NCBI RefSeq assembly: GCF_040581485.1
Contig: NC_090134.1
Span: 19,149,501 to 19,213,500 of the forward strand
DNA length: 64,000 nucleotides
Source: Linepithema humile
Lineage: Eukaryota; Arthropoda; Insecta; Hymenoptera; Formicidae
Reading direction: 5' to 3'
Position 1 is the first letter of the stretch. Every line of letters begins with the position of its first letter. This document shows positions 39,881 through 55,860 of this stretch, one piece after another. Both the position numbers and the translations under genes were made by a program. A model generated the notes under the pieces. That model saw only the letters and a program-made list of their open reading frames with translations, had not been told where the DNA came from and searched no databases.

Positions 39881-41388
39881 ATTAAATTCTTATAAGAAGA
39901 AAAAGGAATATATATTTTAATTGAATATTATAGCCGAGAGAAAATAATTTCCAAGTAAGTCTGTAGATACGCGGAGTCTTAAAAAAAATTTGTGTCATTT
40001 ATTCTGGAATGAATCGTCGTTTCCTTCAAGGGGATGAAATGATGCGTACAGAAGGGTATTCATGATTGTCCTGGGAAGAAGAACTGTGCATGAAAGTATC
40101 ATTCATTTGTGTTAGCGGAATGGGATTCCGTGTCTGTAGGTTAATATTCCGCGCAACGGCAGAAGGATGTTTCTTTTGCACACGACTGCATGATGCTGGA
40201 GGGGGGAGAAGAGGGAGATTGGGTATATTTTGAGACATTGCCGGGATTACGGGCGCGACATCAGCTTCTTCGGGAATGTCTTACGAGCGAGATGGGAAAA
40301 AAAAAAGTAGCCCGGTATGTTCGACCATTTTCTGGAGCGCCCTGAGCGCCAATGTCTCCGGGTTATGTTCCGTGGTACACGGAAAGAAGCTTATCCCGAA
40401 GATGCATATCCCGAGATGCAGCGCGTCCCGTGCACTTAACATATAAAATGGTATCTGTTTTTCAACTTTCTCGCGATAAGCTCTGAATTATGGGCGTGAA
40501 TACGAAACAGCCGGTCGATTATAATGCGTCTCCTCTTCAAGGGCTCCGCGCGAACGCTGCCGCCTCCGTCGTCTTCGTTTCTTCGCGAAACGAGATGTCA
40601 AGTGCTATCGACAATCTCGTCGAAAAATCCAGAACGGACAAATTGCATTTATTTGCGTAAAATCCCCACGTTGCCGCCGGGTCGAGAGATTTTTATATCG
40701 CCGGCGATATCCCGTAGGTAAGAAAATAAATCGGTAATGAAATTCGTTGACCGGCGAGAGAGGAAACGGCTTTGACGCCCAGGCTTATCGAGCGGCGCAT
40801 GCGAGATGATCCGCCTCGTTTCCTGAAAGTACACGCAACCGTATCGGCAGATACCTTAATCCACAGTCCTAAATCTAGTAATGGCCATCTGCGTTGTAAC
40901 CCCGTCACGTGATCGTGTTACTCTGCTATTAGCCTGAAGTCACCATTAATTATCTCTCGTGAAATACCACGACCCGGCAACCGGACTGACCCACGATACA
41001 TCGTCGGGAAATACATCCAGATATTTGGCCGTTTCGAGTAATTAAGTGAGTTTCTACGCTGCCCACGTACTGCCCGGTTTATCTAATTATGCGACTCGTT
41101 TGTACGACGAAATGCTAGATATTTGACAGGTCGCGAATGTCACTCGCGAATCATTCGGTAAATGTCTCGCATACATGAAATTAATCTCCTCCAGCATAAA
41201 CTATCAGATAACATCCACATCCGAGTATATCTCGGTTAATGTAGGAACGGAACGCTCGTTAACATTGCTATTAAAAATAAGCCGAAAGTGCAATCACAAA
41301 TTTTTATTAATATCGCGTCACGCGTGTGCGGAGAAAAATTAATTAAAATCCATCGTAATTCTGGTGATTAAGTATATGAAATTACACC

Positions 41389-41408
41389 GAGAGAGAGAGA
41401 GAGAGAGA
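41389..41408. repeat. (GA)10 microsatellite
   Basis: A short, perfect GA run in AT-rich intergenic DNA. Confidence 0.93.
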
Positions 41409-44400
41409 TAGCAGTATGGCTCGGAATCATTAATGGATAATTATCGTTATAATGCGAGAGCATTTCTCTGCGAAAAATAAAATAAGCATTAAATTTCGCA
41501 GAAATATGTGAGGAGATTTACTAGCGAGAAAAAATCAACGCATTGCTTATAGTGTTTATTTTGAACATAAAAAATTATTTACGTTATACAGAACCAAGCA
41601 ACGATATAACAGCAAATAAAATAAGCAGTCTTTTCATATCTTGCTTTATATTTTTGTATATATGAAATGCAAACACTCGATAGAATTTATATATTGCACG
41701 AGCAACCATAAAATAGCAGTGTCCTTTCTCTCGACATAAACCGAATAGTTGCCAATTTACAATAAAAGAGAACAAAATATTTCGATAATTTTATAGCGAA
41801 ATTTAATAACTATTATTTTGCAAATCAATTTTGCTCTTCTTTTTGGAGCAAAAATTCCAATGTGCAGAGTCTGACTGAATACGCAAATAGTGTGGCTATT
41901 CAAAATTCCACTCATTTTGATTTTATTTACACCGTTTTCAGCAGACGCTAATTCAATTACATAATAATAACTGCTACGCGACACTTAATTGAATTCCATA
42001 TATATAACTCGACACTTGGCGAATGCCATTTAACCATTTCGATTTTGTACGATAACAAATGCGATTACGAAAATATATGTGGTAATTAAATTTATCGCAC
42101 TTTAAATGCCACGATGACTTCGTAATACGAACAGTAATATCGATTTAATTCACTAATTATCAATTATTATAGATATCGACAGACGTTAACGTCGATTGAA
42201 ATTTACTTACATCGTAAAAGTAGCGGGAATAATGTTGTATATAATTTTTGTGTTTAGCAATTTTTATAAAAAAGCGCATTAAATATTAAAATGTAAATGT
42301 TAATGTTACGTGATATAATGATTTCAGCGAGATGAATTGCAGCCTTGTTTATAGCTGGATTTTGTTAGTCATGAAGTGTTTTTAACGAATTTAACCTAGT
42401 ATCGTCCGCCAATTTCGAAATAATTACGAATTGTAATTACCATTACAAATCTGTGCAAAACACTATCAATAAATTTAATTGCTACATAATAAATCCCTTG
42501 TATCATTATCAATTGCATTAATTAATCCTTTGAACGTGGTACGTATTTAATCATTAACTTTCATTCTCGACATGGCGTTTAACATTTACTTAAAGTCAAT
42601 ACTTTACGTATACACATCAAGAGAGATTTAGATGTACGAGTGAAAATATTTGTCCTATTTTGTTAACATACATCACTACAGGTTGTGACAAATGTTCCTC
42701 ACAAACTCGAATAAGGTCGCAACCTTATTATAATATATTTATCAGTTTTTCGTGTATTTACGTATTCACGTATTTTACGTGTATTCAGATATTTTATATG
42801 CCATCAGGATGGTCGCAGCTGTCGGTAATGTGCATAGAATCGATCGGGAAAACAGTACATCGAAACTGACAGATAGACTAGTGCAATGAAGGGTACTTTC
42901 GCTATAACCGCAAACTTTCGCCTCTTCAAGCTCTGTCGGGAAATTCGAGACGAGAAGAAAACGCAGGCCATCGTCGTGTTATCGATCACTTCGACGGAAC
43001 TGGTTACGCTCAAATTCTCGATACATTGTCTTTGAATCAGACGATAAAGTTAAATTATCATAAGTTAAATTTGATCAAGACACTATCATTCGCCATTAGA
43101 AATTATATTTTAGATTGCAAAAATATAATATATATTATACATACACAGACACACAAAATATTTTTATATTCGATAGAATTAAATTTCTTATCATTATCGA
43201 CAATCTAAACTATCAAATATTTCAGCGTTTTATACTCTTTCTATTTTTGCTTACACATTCTTGTATCCTTCGGAAGTCGAACTTGATCAGAAATAGCCTC
43301 TCTCCTGATCCCTAGGCTATACCTTGCGCGCTTTTGAGGAAGTGCTCGGGATACTTGTAAGCGAACCCCGGGAAGCCTTCAAGTAACGGAATGTCATTGT
43401 CATCCGAAATCCTCGTTTGATGTTTAAGATACACGAGCCTTTGGCCGCGTGCCCGATAAACACGGATCGTCCGAGAAACGGCAGCGAAAGAATCTACGGG
43501 GAACGCGAATCCGCCTACCTCAGCATCTGCGAGCACGGCGTATTTTCTTCCACATTTTAAGTCACGCCGCGCGGTTATATCGGTCTCGTAGGAATCGAAG
43601 CTCGCCGGAACGAGGGATTTCCAATCCTTGACAGACGCTGAACTGGCTCGCGCTCGATGTTATCGCCGCGCATAGTCAGGAATTAAAGAGGAAGGAAATA
43701 TATGGGATGCGTTCCGGGCATTAGATCGTGAAATATCGAAAATTTAATCCACACTTTAAAGGCGGATTGAATTTAATGAAATACCGTGCGTTTAAAACAA
43801 CAAAGCTGAATATTGATAAATTTCTTATCAAAAATATTTTCGACAAGTTAAATTATTATAATTTTAAAATGTACATTTTATTTATTTTTATGTTTTAGAA
43901 TTTTATATTATATTAGTTGGTAAGCTTAGAACATAAGCCTATCAAATAGCCATATTCTAGAATTTTTAACCATTTTTTGTTTAAAATATAAGATTTCAAT
44001 GCATCGCAGTAAAGAAAATGCACATTCTAAATTGCTAGCCTTACCAAATATTATACTGTAAAATTCCAAGGCATAAAATTAACTGAAATGTACATTTTAA
44101 CAATTTTTTTGTTTAAAGTATAAGATTTAAATTAAAAAATTTGAATTTTTCTTGTTAAATGCTTATATTTGCTTGTACTCGGTTCAATATTTGGCAAAGA
44201 CTTTGCTCTAATATCGCAGTAACTTTTTTAATATTTTACCGATACGTCGACGTTGATATATCCGCTTTCATGGAACTCAACTAATGCGTAATCACGGATA
44301 CACATCTCAAGTATCTCTATGCATATCTTCCGACTTGACGATACGGAAAGTATCTCAAATCAGTAACCAACGAGATTTCCCGTTCGTTCCTTTCTACAAC

Positions 44401-47400
44401 ATTAAGGACTCGTATTGCGCGTATCGACGATATCAGTGAAACTGTCAGAATATACAGAAAAGCCGAGATTCCACGATGTATAAAGATAGATACGTGGATT
44501 TTTCTCAGATAAATCTGTGCGTTTATTTGTGTTAACATATCATTGATATTTAATACAAACAAAATGATGTTTATGGAAATGCGAGTATCTTATCTTGTGG
44601 AATAAATTGTAAGTCGCGTATCGGAGATCAAGATGACTTCCGCGATATTTCTGTACTTTTCTGCGCAACATCGTATAAGTGTTATTTGTGCTAGACTGCG
44701 CGCGATAGTTTCACGCGAGGTGCAGAGATGTACATAATGAAGCGATAAATCCATCGGAAACAAAGTCAAGGAAAGGCGCGTGAAGTAAGGCAACGTGAAT
44801 CATCGTTTAGACTCCATTAACGTGCAGGTAGATAGGTAATTCTTTCGCGGGTCGAGAGAAATAAACCCCGGCGCGTTCTCAGTCGTTGATAAATTGAAGC
44901 GGCGCGAAGCACCCGGCGTAACTGGTCTCGCCGGCAGCTTCTATTTATGCAACCTTCAACCATCCGAGATATATTATTTCGCGACGATGTCAACCGTCGG
45001 TTTCCTCTTCTCTCTCCCGTCTCGGCCCCCTTTCTCGCGTGCTTTCGCCATCTTTCTTGTCGCGCGATTTATTTCACCGCCGGCGCTAAGAAGCTTGCGA
45101 CGTCGCCGACGGATTCTTCGCGGCGCAAGAATTCCGCTTCATTGTAAAACGCCCAAAGATTCCGAGGGAAACGAGAAATCAGCCGCCATACACGTCGCAC
45201 TCGCGACAGTTCCCGACGGAAAATCTAGAATCCAGTATCAAGAAATTATTCCCGGATACCATAATAACGTAACGCGTTTGTGACGTCTCGTATTTTCTTT
45301 CTGGGATCTATGCACGTCACTCTTGCTTGCTTTCATTTCTGACTGTAATTTTCCGTTGCGCATCATTTCCGAATCTAAAAAATTTTAGATGAATTCTGTT
45401 CATTCCGGAGGAAATACATATTATAGTTGCTGAATAAACGGATGTTTTAACAGTATTCAAAGTTGAAGAACGAATATTCGTGTGCTGTATGAATTTAGCG
45501 TTAGAGAGAATATATGTACTTTTATATAATTATTGTGGAATATATTACATTTTTCAAAGAGAAAATAAGCTTTTACTGAAATTTAAGATTTATTATTTCC
45601 TCTTAAATGTGAAAAATTTCTATCAAACAGACTAATTAATGAATTATGAGAGATATCGATCAATCAGACTGTGAATGATTGCAGCATCTCCTGCTATTTA
45701 AAATTTAAACCTATTAAAAATATTAATTCGATTATTCGTTGTTTTTGATTCAACATTAAATTATGCATTAAACCCTACTTAAACTTTAAGTAAGAAAACT
45801 TTGGCCCGGTCTTAGACGTGATCAATTTTATATAACATCCACTTTCTCGGGAGCAGAAAGGAGATGGTGCAGACAGAGAAATTTTAATGGGTTCCATTAC
45901 AAGTTGCCCGACGCTAACAATATGTAATAAAAAGAATATAGAATTTTATTCAAAATTTTGGAAATTTTTTAAAAGTTTCGATGTTTTTGTTACTTTTTTT
46001 TATTTTTAAGTAAACTGTTTTAAAAAATTGTTTGTGGAAAAAACATATTACACGAGCGAGTAAAATATTCACTATGTCAAATTGTAAAAATAAACAATTT
46101 TTAAAGCAAACTTAAAGGTACATACCCATGTAATATTTAAAAAAATATTCTTATTGCGTTATTCGATACTGCATATATAGTTGTATAGCCGATTAAAATA
46201 AAAGTTTACATTCTTTAAAAATTTATATTTTCAAATAATACGGAAAAGTCTCATTTTCGATTCTAAAGTTAATTTAAAGCAAGAGCGTAGCTTGCTTCTC
46301 GCAGTAGCAGAAGGAAAACCCGAGTCGACGTTCATCCTGACGCGTATTGACGGCTTCTCGCCCGGGATTGTTGATCCCCTCCGATCTCGCGTCTCAAGTT
46401 ATTCAGCCTTTAAATTGGAGCCAGTGGGTGCGCGGACGCGAAATCAGTGCAACGCCAATACGAACAACAGCGGGAGAACGTGGCGAGGTATTTCATGCAA
46501 GAAGCAAAGAAACGAGAGGCGGCTTTCTTCTTCGTTACTGTCAATACGAGAGCATCACTCGCGCGAGCCGACGATAAATCTCGGTCCGAAAGTAATTTAT
46601 ATTCAGCAATGCGATATTCCGTGTTGGTTTGACGTCGCCGTGCCGAGCGTTTCTTTTCAGCTCATTGCGGTGCAGCTATTCTTCTCGCACGAGCGATTAT
46701 GCTCCGCGAGTAAGCAAACCATTAATAACACTTCGCATTAATTTGCGCGGCGTGTTATTTTTCTTGACAATTAATTCGCTCGTTTCACGGCCCCGCGCTT
46801 TCTGGTACGCTCGCCTCTTCTCTTTCCGTCCCGCTTTTCCGGAAACAATCGATCGCATCTTCGGACGATTAATTCTCGGACGCGGATTTGCGCGAAAGTG
46901 AATAGCTTTTTTCGCGCGTCATTATGCAAACGAAAATACAGCTCGCGAGACGGCCGCACCGCGTTCAGTCCGATGAACAGTTTGCTCTTACTTTTATATC
47001 GATCGCAACACTCCGATTGTGGCGTAAAGCAGCGGCGTTCTACGAAGCAAAGCGGTAATAAAGATATCTCGATAAAACAGTAGAGTAATTTTATGAGTGA
47101 ATTCCGATGTTTTTTTTCCCCCTGAAATTAATTTGTAGATGCACGCATTTCTTTGAAAGCAGAGAAATTCTGAAAGGCTGTGTAGGGACTGTTAATCGCA
47201 CCTAATGAGCGGCCGAAGTCGAAATAGGGCGTGAGACGCCAATTTTCGAGATCTCCTTCAATTAAGCCTTCCCCGGTGGGAGAGCATTAATCCGTCCTCC
47301 GTGAAAATGCGAGGTCAGGGGCGCCGTAATAAATGTAAAAGAAACAAAGGGAAGACGGCGGCCGGACACGGCCAATTACACGGCCGTCGCCGAGCGGTGG

Positions 47401-50400
47401 CGGGGTAATGACGAATCCGTCGTAAGGGAGCATTAATCTTACGGCTAAACGAGGGATGAAAAATAATGTTTGAGATTACGAGTCCGCGAACATAATAAAT
47501 TTTCCGTTACGCAGTGCGAAGAAGGTGGAGGGAGGAGATCGTGAGAAATCATGATTTTAGATGGTGATTTTCGATTAAGCGACGATTAAATCGCGGCTGC
47601 GTGCAAGCGTTTTCCGTTAATAAATCAGTTGCTAATGACGTGACCCACTGGACATCCTCATTTAACAGCGCGATGGATCGCCGATGACCGTAGCGACCAT
47701 AGCGATTATAATCAACCGCGTTGCGCTGCGCTGCGGCTAACGCAGCGCAATTATCAGGATTCGACATCAATCTCTCGACGCTTGAGTTAATTTAGAAAAT
47801 AATACAGATATTAGTGCTTATCGCGACCTGTCGCAAACGTCGTGGCAAGTGTCGTTCAACTTACGACAAAAGTGTTTACAATAATAATAACAATGCTGGC
47901 AATAACGGGCGATCATAATTGCTACGAAGTAGAGCGCCGTGGCGGAAGCGTTTTCGATGACGCGCATTTGCCGCACTCCAGAGTGCGAGAACCGCAAATT
48001 TGCGAATGCGCATTCAATGCACTTGAGCTTGCACGCGGACTCCCACGCGCATCCGCGCCGACTACGGCGTTCGCGGATGTAGAAACAACGGATTGGGCGG
48101 ATACGGGCCGGTGAGAAACTATTGGAAAAACGTAGAAAAAGCCCAAATACGCGTTACATGTACTCGATGATAATGTAGTGGCCGTGCGATCGCTAATCAA
48201 CTCGAAATTACGTAGCGCTGCGAAATTTCTGCAAAATGGCGTGAATTGTGTCATTGCGCTTTAGCGCGATTAAACAGTGTCTTTTCGCTCGAAAACCGGC
48301 GCATTCGCCGTACTCGGCAAACCGAAACGAGCATGATGCACTTTCCAACCATTGTGCTTTCATATAAAAGAAAAGAGCAATTTATTTGCAAAATGATTTT
48401 GTCCGCGCAAATTTTATGAAATTACATTTATTGCGAAGTTAAATAGATATTTCAAAAATAATCCGTAGTCACGAATCGAATCTAATCTGTTAAATAACAT
48501 TTACCTGAGATTTACTTTTGCTCTCTGTCGACGAAACATTTTATTTGGGAATAAGCAAAACAAAGCCTCTAATTTTTAGTAGACTCCTAAGAGAAATCAT
48601 GCCGGTGTTCGTGCAGTCGACTAAGAAAAATACTGTCTCTCCGCCCGTGGGAATAAAGCGAGTCGTGATGTTTATCCTTCGCTTTTGGGAAAAGCTCGAA
48701 TTGCGTCCGTTGTGCTTTTCATGAAGCGGTGCTGAAGCAAGATAAGAAAGTTATTTCGTAAAATACACTTTTAAGTCGCATCTTTATATTTTAACATGTA
48801 AATGTTCGCGAGTGACGGATGCATGTTATGCGAAACGTAGCGTACGGATAAATCTTTTAGAGGATCTATATGTTAATAAAATATTTTAATCCCTCCAAAC
48901 TTGGAGATGCTTCTGAAAGTATCCTGTCGGTGGACTACTGATATACGTTTCCTGACAGACGATCTACATAACTCTTTCTGAAAGATCGAACTATATATTT
49001 CCCCCGCGATGCACACAAATATTCTCAAATACAAATAAATATTTCACCATGTTAAAATGTGTGTCGGTAAAAGGCAGAATGTTTTTAATTTCACGCCTTG
49101 TTTGTTTTTTCCCCTTTATTTATATCAAAATATATCTACGTAAAATAACCAATATTGAGAATCCGTGTTACAATGTTTCGTAATTTGAAAATCTATCGCC
49201 CCATATTCTCAACGAAAATATATGTTATATATGTGCTGCCAATATATCCCGGCGATTCAGAGATTGTCCACGAGTGAAAAATGAAGCGCGTTACTTTTAT
49301 GCATTTTGAATTATTGTAGCCTCGACAGCCCTTTCTCAAAAACGTTCGCCCTGAAAACTCGTTACATTCATGAAAACCATTAATTAACGCAGGTGCAAAC
49401 AATTAATTTAACTTTTCGATTGTTGAGCAGATCCATCCAAATTTTAATTTATGAAGATATATCACTGAAGAAAATTATACGCGTGATAAAAACCTTAATA
49501 AATCTATAGAAAAGTCAATATTATTAATTAGTATTAATTTCCATCGCGCCAATCAACAGTGCTGACCGAGTGTATTTGGCAAAGTTCTTTTCACGGAGAT
49601 ATGTTATAATTAACAATGAGCACAGGTTGCATCTAACAACATCAACGCAAACTTTTGAATGCCCGCGAGAGTAGAGAAATCCGCGCAGTATTCGTTCCAG
49701 TTTACCGAAACATATGCGGCAAATATACCGACGACGACATTGCGAATCACGACGTACACCTAAGTTAGCTCCAGCTACTGTCCTCCGGGAGTCGATAGAC
49801 AATACCAAGCGGCGAACATTCAAAAGCAGAACTGACAAAACGGAACAAGCTGATATTACTCGCCCGAGTTTTCGTACCCTTTGCTCGCAATTTTCTCTCG
49901 GCTCGGTGTATTGAAGATAAGCGTATTTAAGATAAGGCCTTTAGAGGCGCGCCCGCGCGAATGTCCGTGTCGTATACGGTTTCACGTTATTGAACACGTG
50001 CAATGCGAATTTAGACAAACATGCAAAATTTTTGTGCCATCGTTTTGGGAGCTCGTGTGTTTTCGAGCGAATAACTCGCAACAATCCGAATAGGACGCAA
50101 TGTCTGATGGGATAGCATAACCCGAGGCTACGGTCACTGCATACGTGGAATGGATTAGCTCTATTCCACCAAATAATATAGATAACACGAAAAATATGAG
50201 ATATGTGGAAAATGTTTTGCATTTTCCATACATGCGGGTAATATCTGTTTACGAACGTGGAACGCGAGAATATAAATATGTCATAACTCCACTAATTTTT
50301 TGATAAAAAGAATATCGATAAATATATTTTGTTAGCATGATAAATTTTAATCGAATTATCAACTCGCTGATGCATATAGTGCACCATTTGTTAATTTGTG

Positions 50401-53400
50401 AATATCTAAAGATAATTGATAAATTTTTAAAATTAAAAACTAATTTAGTTAAAATGTCGAGTAATTTGGTTTGCTAGGACCGTGATTGGTAGAAGTGGTT
50501 TTCGTAGATTGCTTTTTTGATTAAAATCTCAATTTTTTAAAAATAATCAACTAATGTTTAGCACTATATAGTACGCGCTCTGCTTAAATTCATATGTCGC
50601 GTCCGTCTGCTCGCGCGTGACAACTTCGTCAACGTCTGCCCTATTTTCAGCACGCGCCTACCGACTTAATTACTATTATCGTCCGCGTTGATTCGATAGA
50701 AACAATTTTGATAATGGCGGTTCGTTACCGGGGCGCTCTGAAATTTCGCGCCGCAAGAAATTCCATAGCTCCGGGCGACCGGCGCGCTCGTCAACCCGAT
50801 CACGTGCCGTTCCACGAGACGACCGCTTTGTTGTCTGAAAATCCGACTAATGAAGTCTCGTTAAATCGGCAGGATCGATATCACGGTTCGCGCGGACACC
50901 GACACGTCCGTGAATTCAGTCGACGCATCCCGGCGAACAATAACGGTAATATTAATAATAGTTATGGTAGCGAAATATCGGCGCGCAACAACCGTGTTGC
51001 CCATTAACGGCAATATTGTCAACGAAATTCATTGCAAGGTTTCGTACTGCAAGTAAAGTGCAATAATTAATGACATTTGCATGGACGTACGGTGGGGTTT
51101 CGTCATCGCTATCAGCTCGCGATCATTAAATCAATTACGGGAACGTAATAACCAGAGTATAACGCTACGCAGAACGGCAGAAAAAAAAAATAGTTCAAAC
51201 ATCGAGTATACCAAACATCGCTCGCGACTGATATTTTCGGAGCAATTACCGTCAAAAACGGCATAGAACAGCCAATTCTCTAACAAGGCCGATGTTACAG
51301 TCATTAACGTTTCAATTAAGCTATATACGCTTCTATTCATTAAAACCTCTATACGGAAATTCTATAGAGTTACGTAACAAAGTACATCTATGATGAATTA
51401 ATGTGTAATCATTAGTCGATAACATATATGATAGCCAATAAATCAATTACATTACCAATTGCATAAAGGCAAAGTCTGAATTGCTTCTTTACACGTTTTG
51501 GCAATCCCTAAATTACTACAATATCTGTGTCCTCCTCTCTGTCTCTTTCTCTCGATCATGCTTTTCTTCGAATACAAATAGTTCGCGCGGGAAATATTAA
51601 TTACCGCGTGTTTAATTTACCAGCTTTGATCCCGATAGCATCGTCATCCCGATGGCGAATCCGGCATCGCCCCTTCCGGTTCTCTCCTCTTAAAATAAAA
51701 AAGCGCACACCTCGAAGCATACCAAATTGGAAGATACGAGATTACGCTCACTCCACTATCAATTATACAATATTCCCGCGCACAGCGCGCAGATTTAATC
51801 TGGAGCGTCAGCCAATGGGCATCGCCACTACGTGACCGAGCAAAATTAGCCCGCATTGGAAATTATAAATATCACGGAACGCTACGGGGCTCCCTCGCGA
51901 TTCCCCAATATCGGCGAAGGCAACGGTGAAGGCGCAGATGTCGTTTGTGACATCAGGTATACGCATTGTCTATCGGTCGAACGCGCTTTCATTTAATCCA
52001 TACAGTATTTTCACATAATCGCTACAGTAAAAACTACTATAAAAGCTATGTTTGGAAATATGTTACATAATTTCGAAGGAAAAAGTCAAAATTAACCGCT
52101 TGAGATCTCGTGGTAACAAAGAAAATAACGATATTTATGTCGCACCAAATGCGCGAAAATGAACGTGTCGTCACCGGATGGCGTTAATTTGGATTGTATC
52201 TATTAAAAAAAGTGAACTTATGACATTCTTTCGAATACAGCTTTTTTTAATTGCTCCTATAATACCCGTTGAAAGGAGAAACGATCGGATTAAATTTCCA
52301 TAATGAAAACGTCAAGTAAAACCAAAGAGAAAATCAGAGGCAACTAATTCTGGATTGGATTAAATATGCTGCAGTGCACTTTAAGCGTGTTAATTTTTAA
52401 CAATACATTACAGCGCTTTCCGCAAAAATAACCAGCCATGAAACGTTATCTTATTTTCCCTTTATTTATCTGGATGGATATAGCAATGCAAATATTGCAG
52501 TTACACCATACTTCATTCTCATAGCTTTTTAAAGACTACATCATTCAGTGACACCGTCAGGGTGGCAACATCATTTGTCATGTATTCCGATGCGGAGTGC
52601 CGGGGCGATGCGGATCATATGGAATCGGAGGGGAGTCTCGAAGCAGCTGCGCGTTTCCTCTAGATGCGTGTTACGTTGTCATCTCGCACGCATAAACTTG
52701 AGCGATGACGCCTATCGGACGTATCACCCTAGTTACTGCGAGCATCAGTCATCCGCTATAATACCCTAACACATTACTATCGCAATTACCCCCGTTTTCC
52801 GATGTTTCTGCGAACTAACGAGTACAAACGCGAAATTGAATCCGTGATCCTGAAATTGTTCAGATCCCATCTTGGCGCGTGTTAAATTAAGAAATACGTT
52901 TTTCATTCACGATTGCCGCATAGAGCCAGAGTCGTAAATGACCGGCTTGCGCGGCGTTAATTCGTCGCGAATTACAGTGAGAATTTAATTGAGTGATAAC
53001 CGCAGCTCCTTCCCGATCGACGAAACCCGACCCGATCTCTCTCGGTCTCGTAATAACCCGGTTGAATTCTAGACCGTCGACGACAGATTTACGGAGAAAA
53101 AGAAAATGCATCGTAATATAGCCCGCGCCGCAATAACATTCTGTTAACGCGGGACGTTCGATGAAAATGTAGATAACGTTCTCGGTAAAAGAAGCTCGCG
53201 CGCACCCTTTTTCCCGCCTCTCGCTCTCTTTCTTGCTGCAAAATTGTGATTTATGAACCGCGATTACGCCAATTAATTTCCTGAAAAATTACTGCGCCCA
53301 GCGCGAACAGGCCAAAGCACTTTAATAACGAGCGCAACGGATTATGTCGGGGACAATTTTATGTTGAAATTTGCTTTCCTCACGAGTACAAGTTCTAACG

Positions 53401-55860
53401 TGCATGAGCGTGGCTTGGTTCTTCTCAAAGCTTCGTATAAACGAGCGTTCTTTTAAATTGCGTGTTTGCACGGGAGAAAGATGGCTCGGACGTTACAAAA
53501 TCATACAGTTGGCTTGACTTCGTCCTTTGAACTTAATCGTCATTACATCCAGAATGCTAAGAATGCCAAGAATGCTCAAACTGCTACGCGCGGCATTCTT
53601 TCTAAAAAAAAAAAAAAACGTCCAAGCTGTATCTCCTTTCTAAGTAAAGCAATTAGCATCGTTACATTATCGATGAACTTCGACCGCGTGTTGAAACTCG
53701 GATAATAGTATTACAAGCTGCTTAAGCAAACGCAAGTTTAATTAGAATAAAATTATATTCTCGAGTTTCCATTATAATAAACTTTAAGACTCATGTTAAT
53801 CCTTATGAGAATATTATAGATCATTAGTTCCATAATGCACTGCTACTCGTATATAACAGAAGTTATTCTCTTTATTAGCATATTTTTTATTAAACTTCCT
53901 ATACTCATCTTCTTATATTACTGTAAACTTTTATTTCCATATTACAAAATCTTATTAAATCTAATGAATTATTCATAATTTTATTATTAATTATAAAATT
54001 ATAAATTCTTTATCGTTCGATTATATCTCGAATCTGACGCGCTTAAAAAGCTTAAACCGGATAGACGCAAGCTCGAAATTGCTTACGGGGAAGCGAAGCG
54101 GCAGCGGCACCGGACGATGCCACACTCCTCAATTAAAGATAGCATCGAGCATACGTCGCACCTAGGCGCGCATTGGAATTGCAGGACCGGGATTTACGCG
54201 GTTTTCAGAACGTGGCGCACGTAGCGCCCGAAAGATGCAATTATACGTGGATATCCGCCGGTGGAGCAGCCATCTCTATGCCACTCGGGCGTGTTCATGT
54301 GTGCAAACGATGCGCACTCGCGTGAGCGCGGTGAACGCCGATGCACGCCGGTTGCATGTAAACCCCGGAAGCTACGCCGTGCATACACGTGGAAAATATA
54401 TGCAAATATACATATACGTATATTTCGGGTACGTAGACCCAGTTACGGCGACACACGTATACGTGTATGCACGCGCGTCACATATACGCGTGTCGAGTAC
54501 GCAGCAGTTCCTGCAAACACTCACATACATATATAGTTGTGTACATACATAAATATATGTAGGATGTCCTCGCGTTGTATTGTCGTGCGTGCACGCACGC
54601 TCTAACTGCATTTCCATGCATTCGCGATTTGCTCTCGCAGATAGAGACCACCTTCAATTATGTGACCACTCAAACCCTTTTTACGTACGGCATAACCGTT
54701 TTCTCAAACTGCCGACCGACATTCGTCCGGCAATTTTCATCGCAAATGCACACCTCTGCGCAAATGTATGTACTATAATTTTTACATGCACACATATTGA
54801 TCGCAACATTTGAAAAAGTATGCTTTATCTGATTCAAGAAGATTGTTACATTTTACCATAAATGTATATTATAATGCAGTGTTATATTTTACGCGGCACA
54901 ATATTATTCGATAACATAGAAAGATAATTAGAGACACAGAAAAATAGATCGACATATTTGAAATGTATGTGTCGCACTTATCATTTAGACAACAATGAAT
55001 ATAATTCTTCAGCGATGGCGCATGCACTTGGTTGAACTGTAAATAATCGTCGACGCCAAAATTCACCATGATTTACGATTCGTATCGGGTATATTTTTCT
55101 CGCAGAGTACGAATATATTTGTGTCTCTGCGATAGCAAAATGATGTACGATAAAACATGGTTTGAAATTAATTTATAAATGGTCTTTTTAGATACTGCAA
55201 TATTTATAGAGCAGTAATAATTAGATATGCGTTAGATTTATGCGACGCGTGTACAGCGCAACATTGCCGAAAATCCTTCGCCGGATTCGCAGTCGACTGC
55301 TTTTTAGCTAAAATTTGAGGGAATGCTATCTCTCATATCATACATTCACAATTATTCCATTTGGATTCATGTCAACACGTCGGCTCATATTGCCCGAAAT
55401 TTCGAATTGCGTCAGGATTCCACAGTCAGACGAGTCCGCGCAATGCTATTCGTACGTCAAGAGACCTCGCAGGCTGAAAACGCGGGCGAACGCAGCATGC
55501 GAAACTTCCATCCGTGCCGGTGTTCGCGCATCCCCTCGCGAATTACTCCAACAGCGAACGCGCACGACGTTTGCTCCTTCCGCTTTCCCCTACTCATTCG
55601 AATGAAATTACCGATATTATCGTTCGCATGGAAAGAGGAGGAGAGCGTGCCGCCTCGCGAGAGTACGGAAGGACGCGCGCTTCATATTCATGGTAATTGC
55701 CGGGGCTGGGCGCGAGACGTGCCGGGCGTAGTTTATAATTAATTCATTGGATTAAATTTTACGCCGTGTACCTAGTATGCATTACCTGCGTCCCCGTGCG
55801 GCACCGCTGGTTGCACCGCCGCCGATGCAATGGCGCGCTTCCCTCTCGCGCGTGACCTCT

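Noticed and set aside
42804..43075. Minus-strand open frame with a hydrophobic stretch near 42.9 kb
   Set aside because: About 90 codons in AT-rich DNA, no recognisable domain, no strong splice sites.
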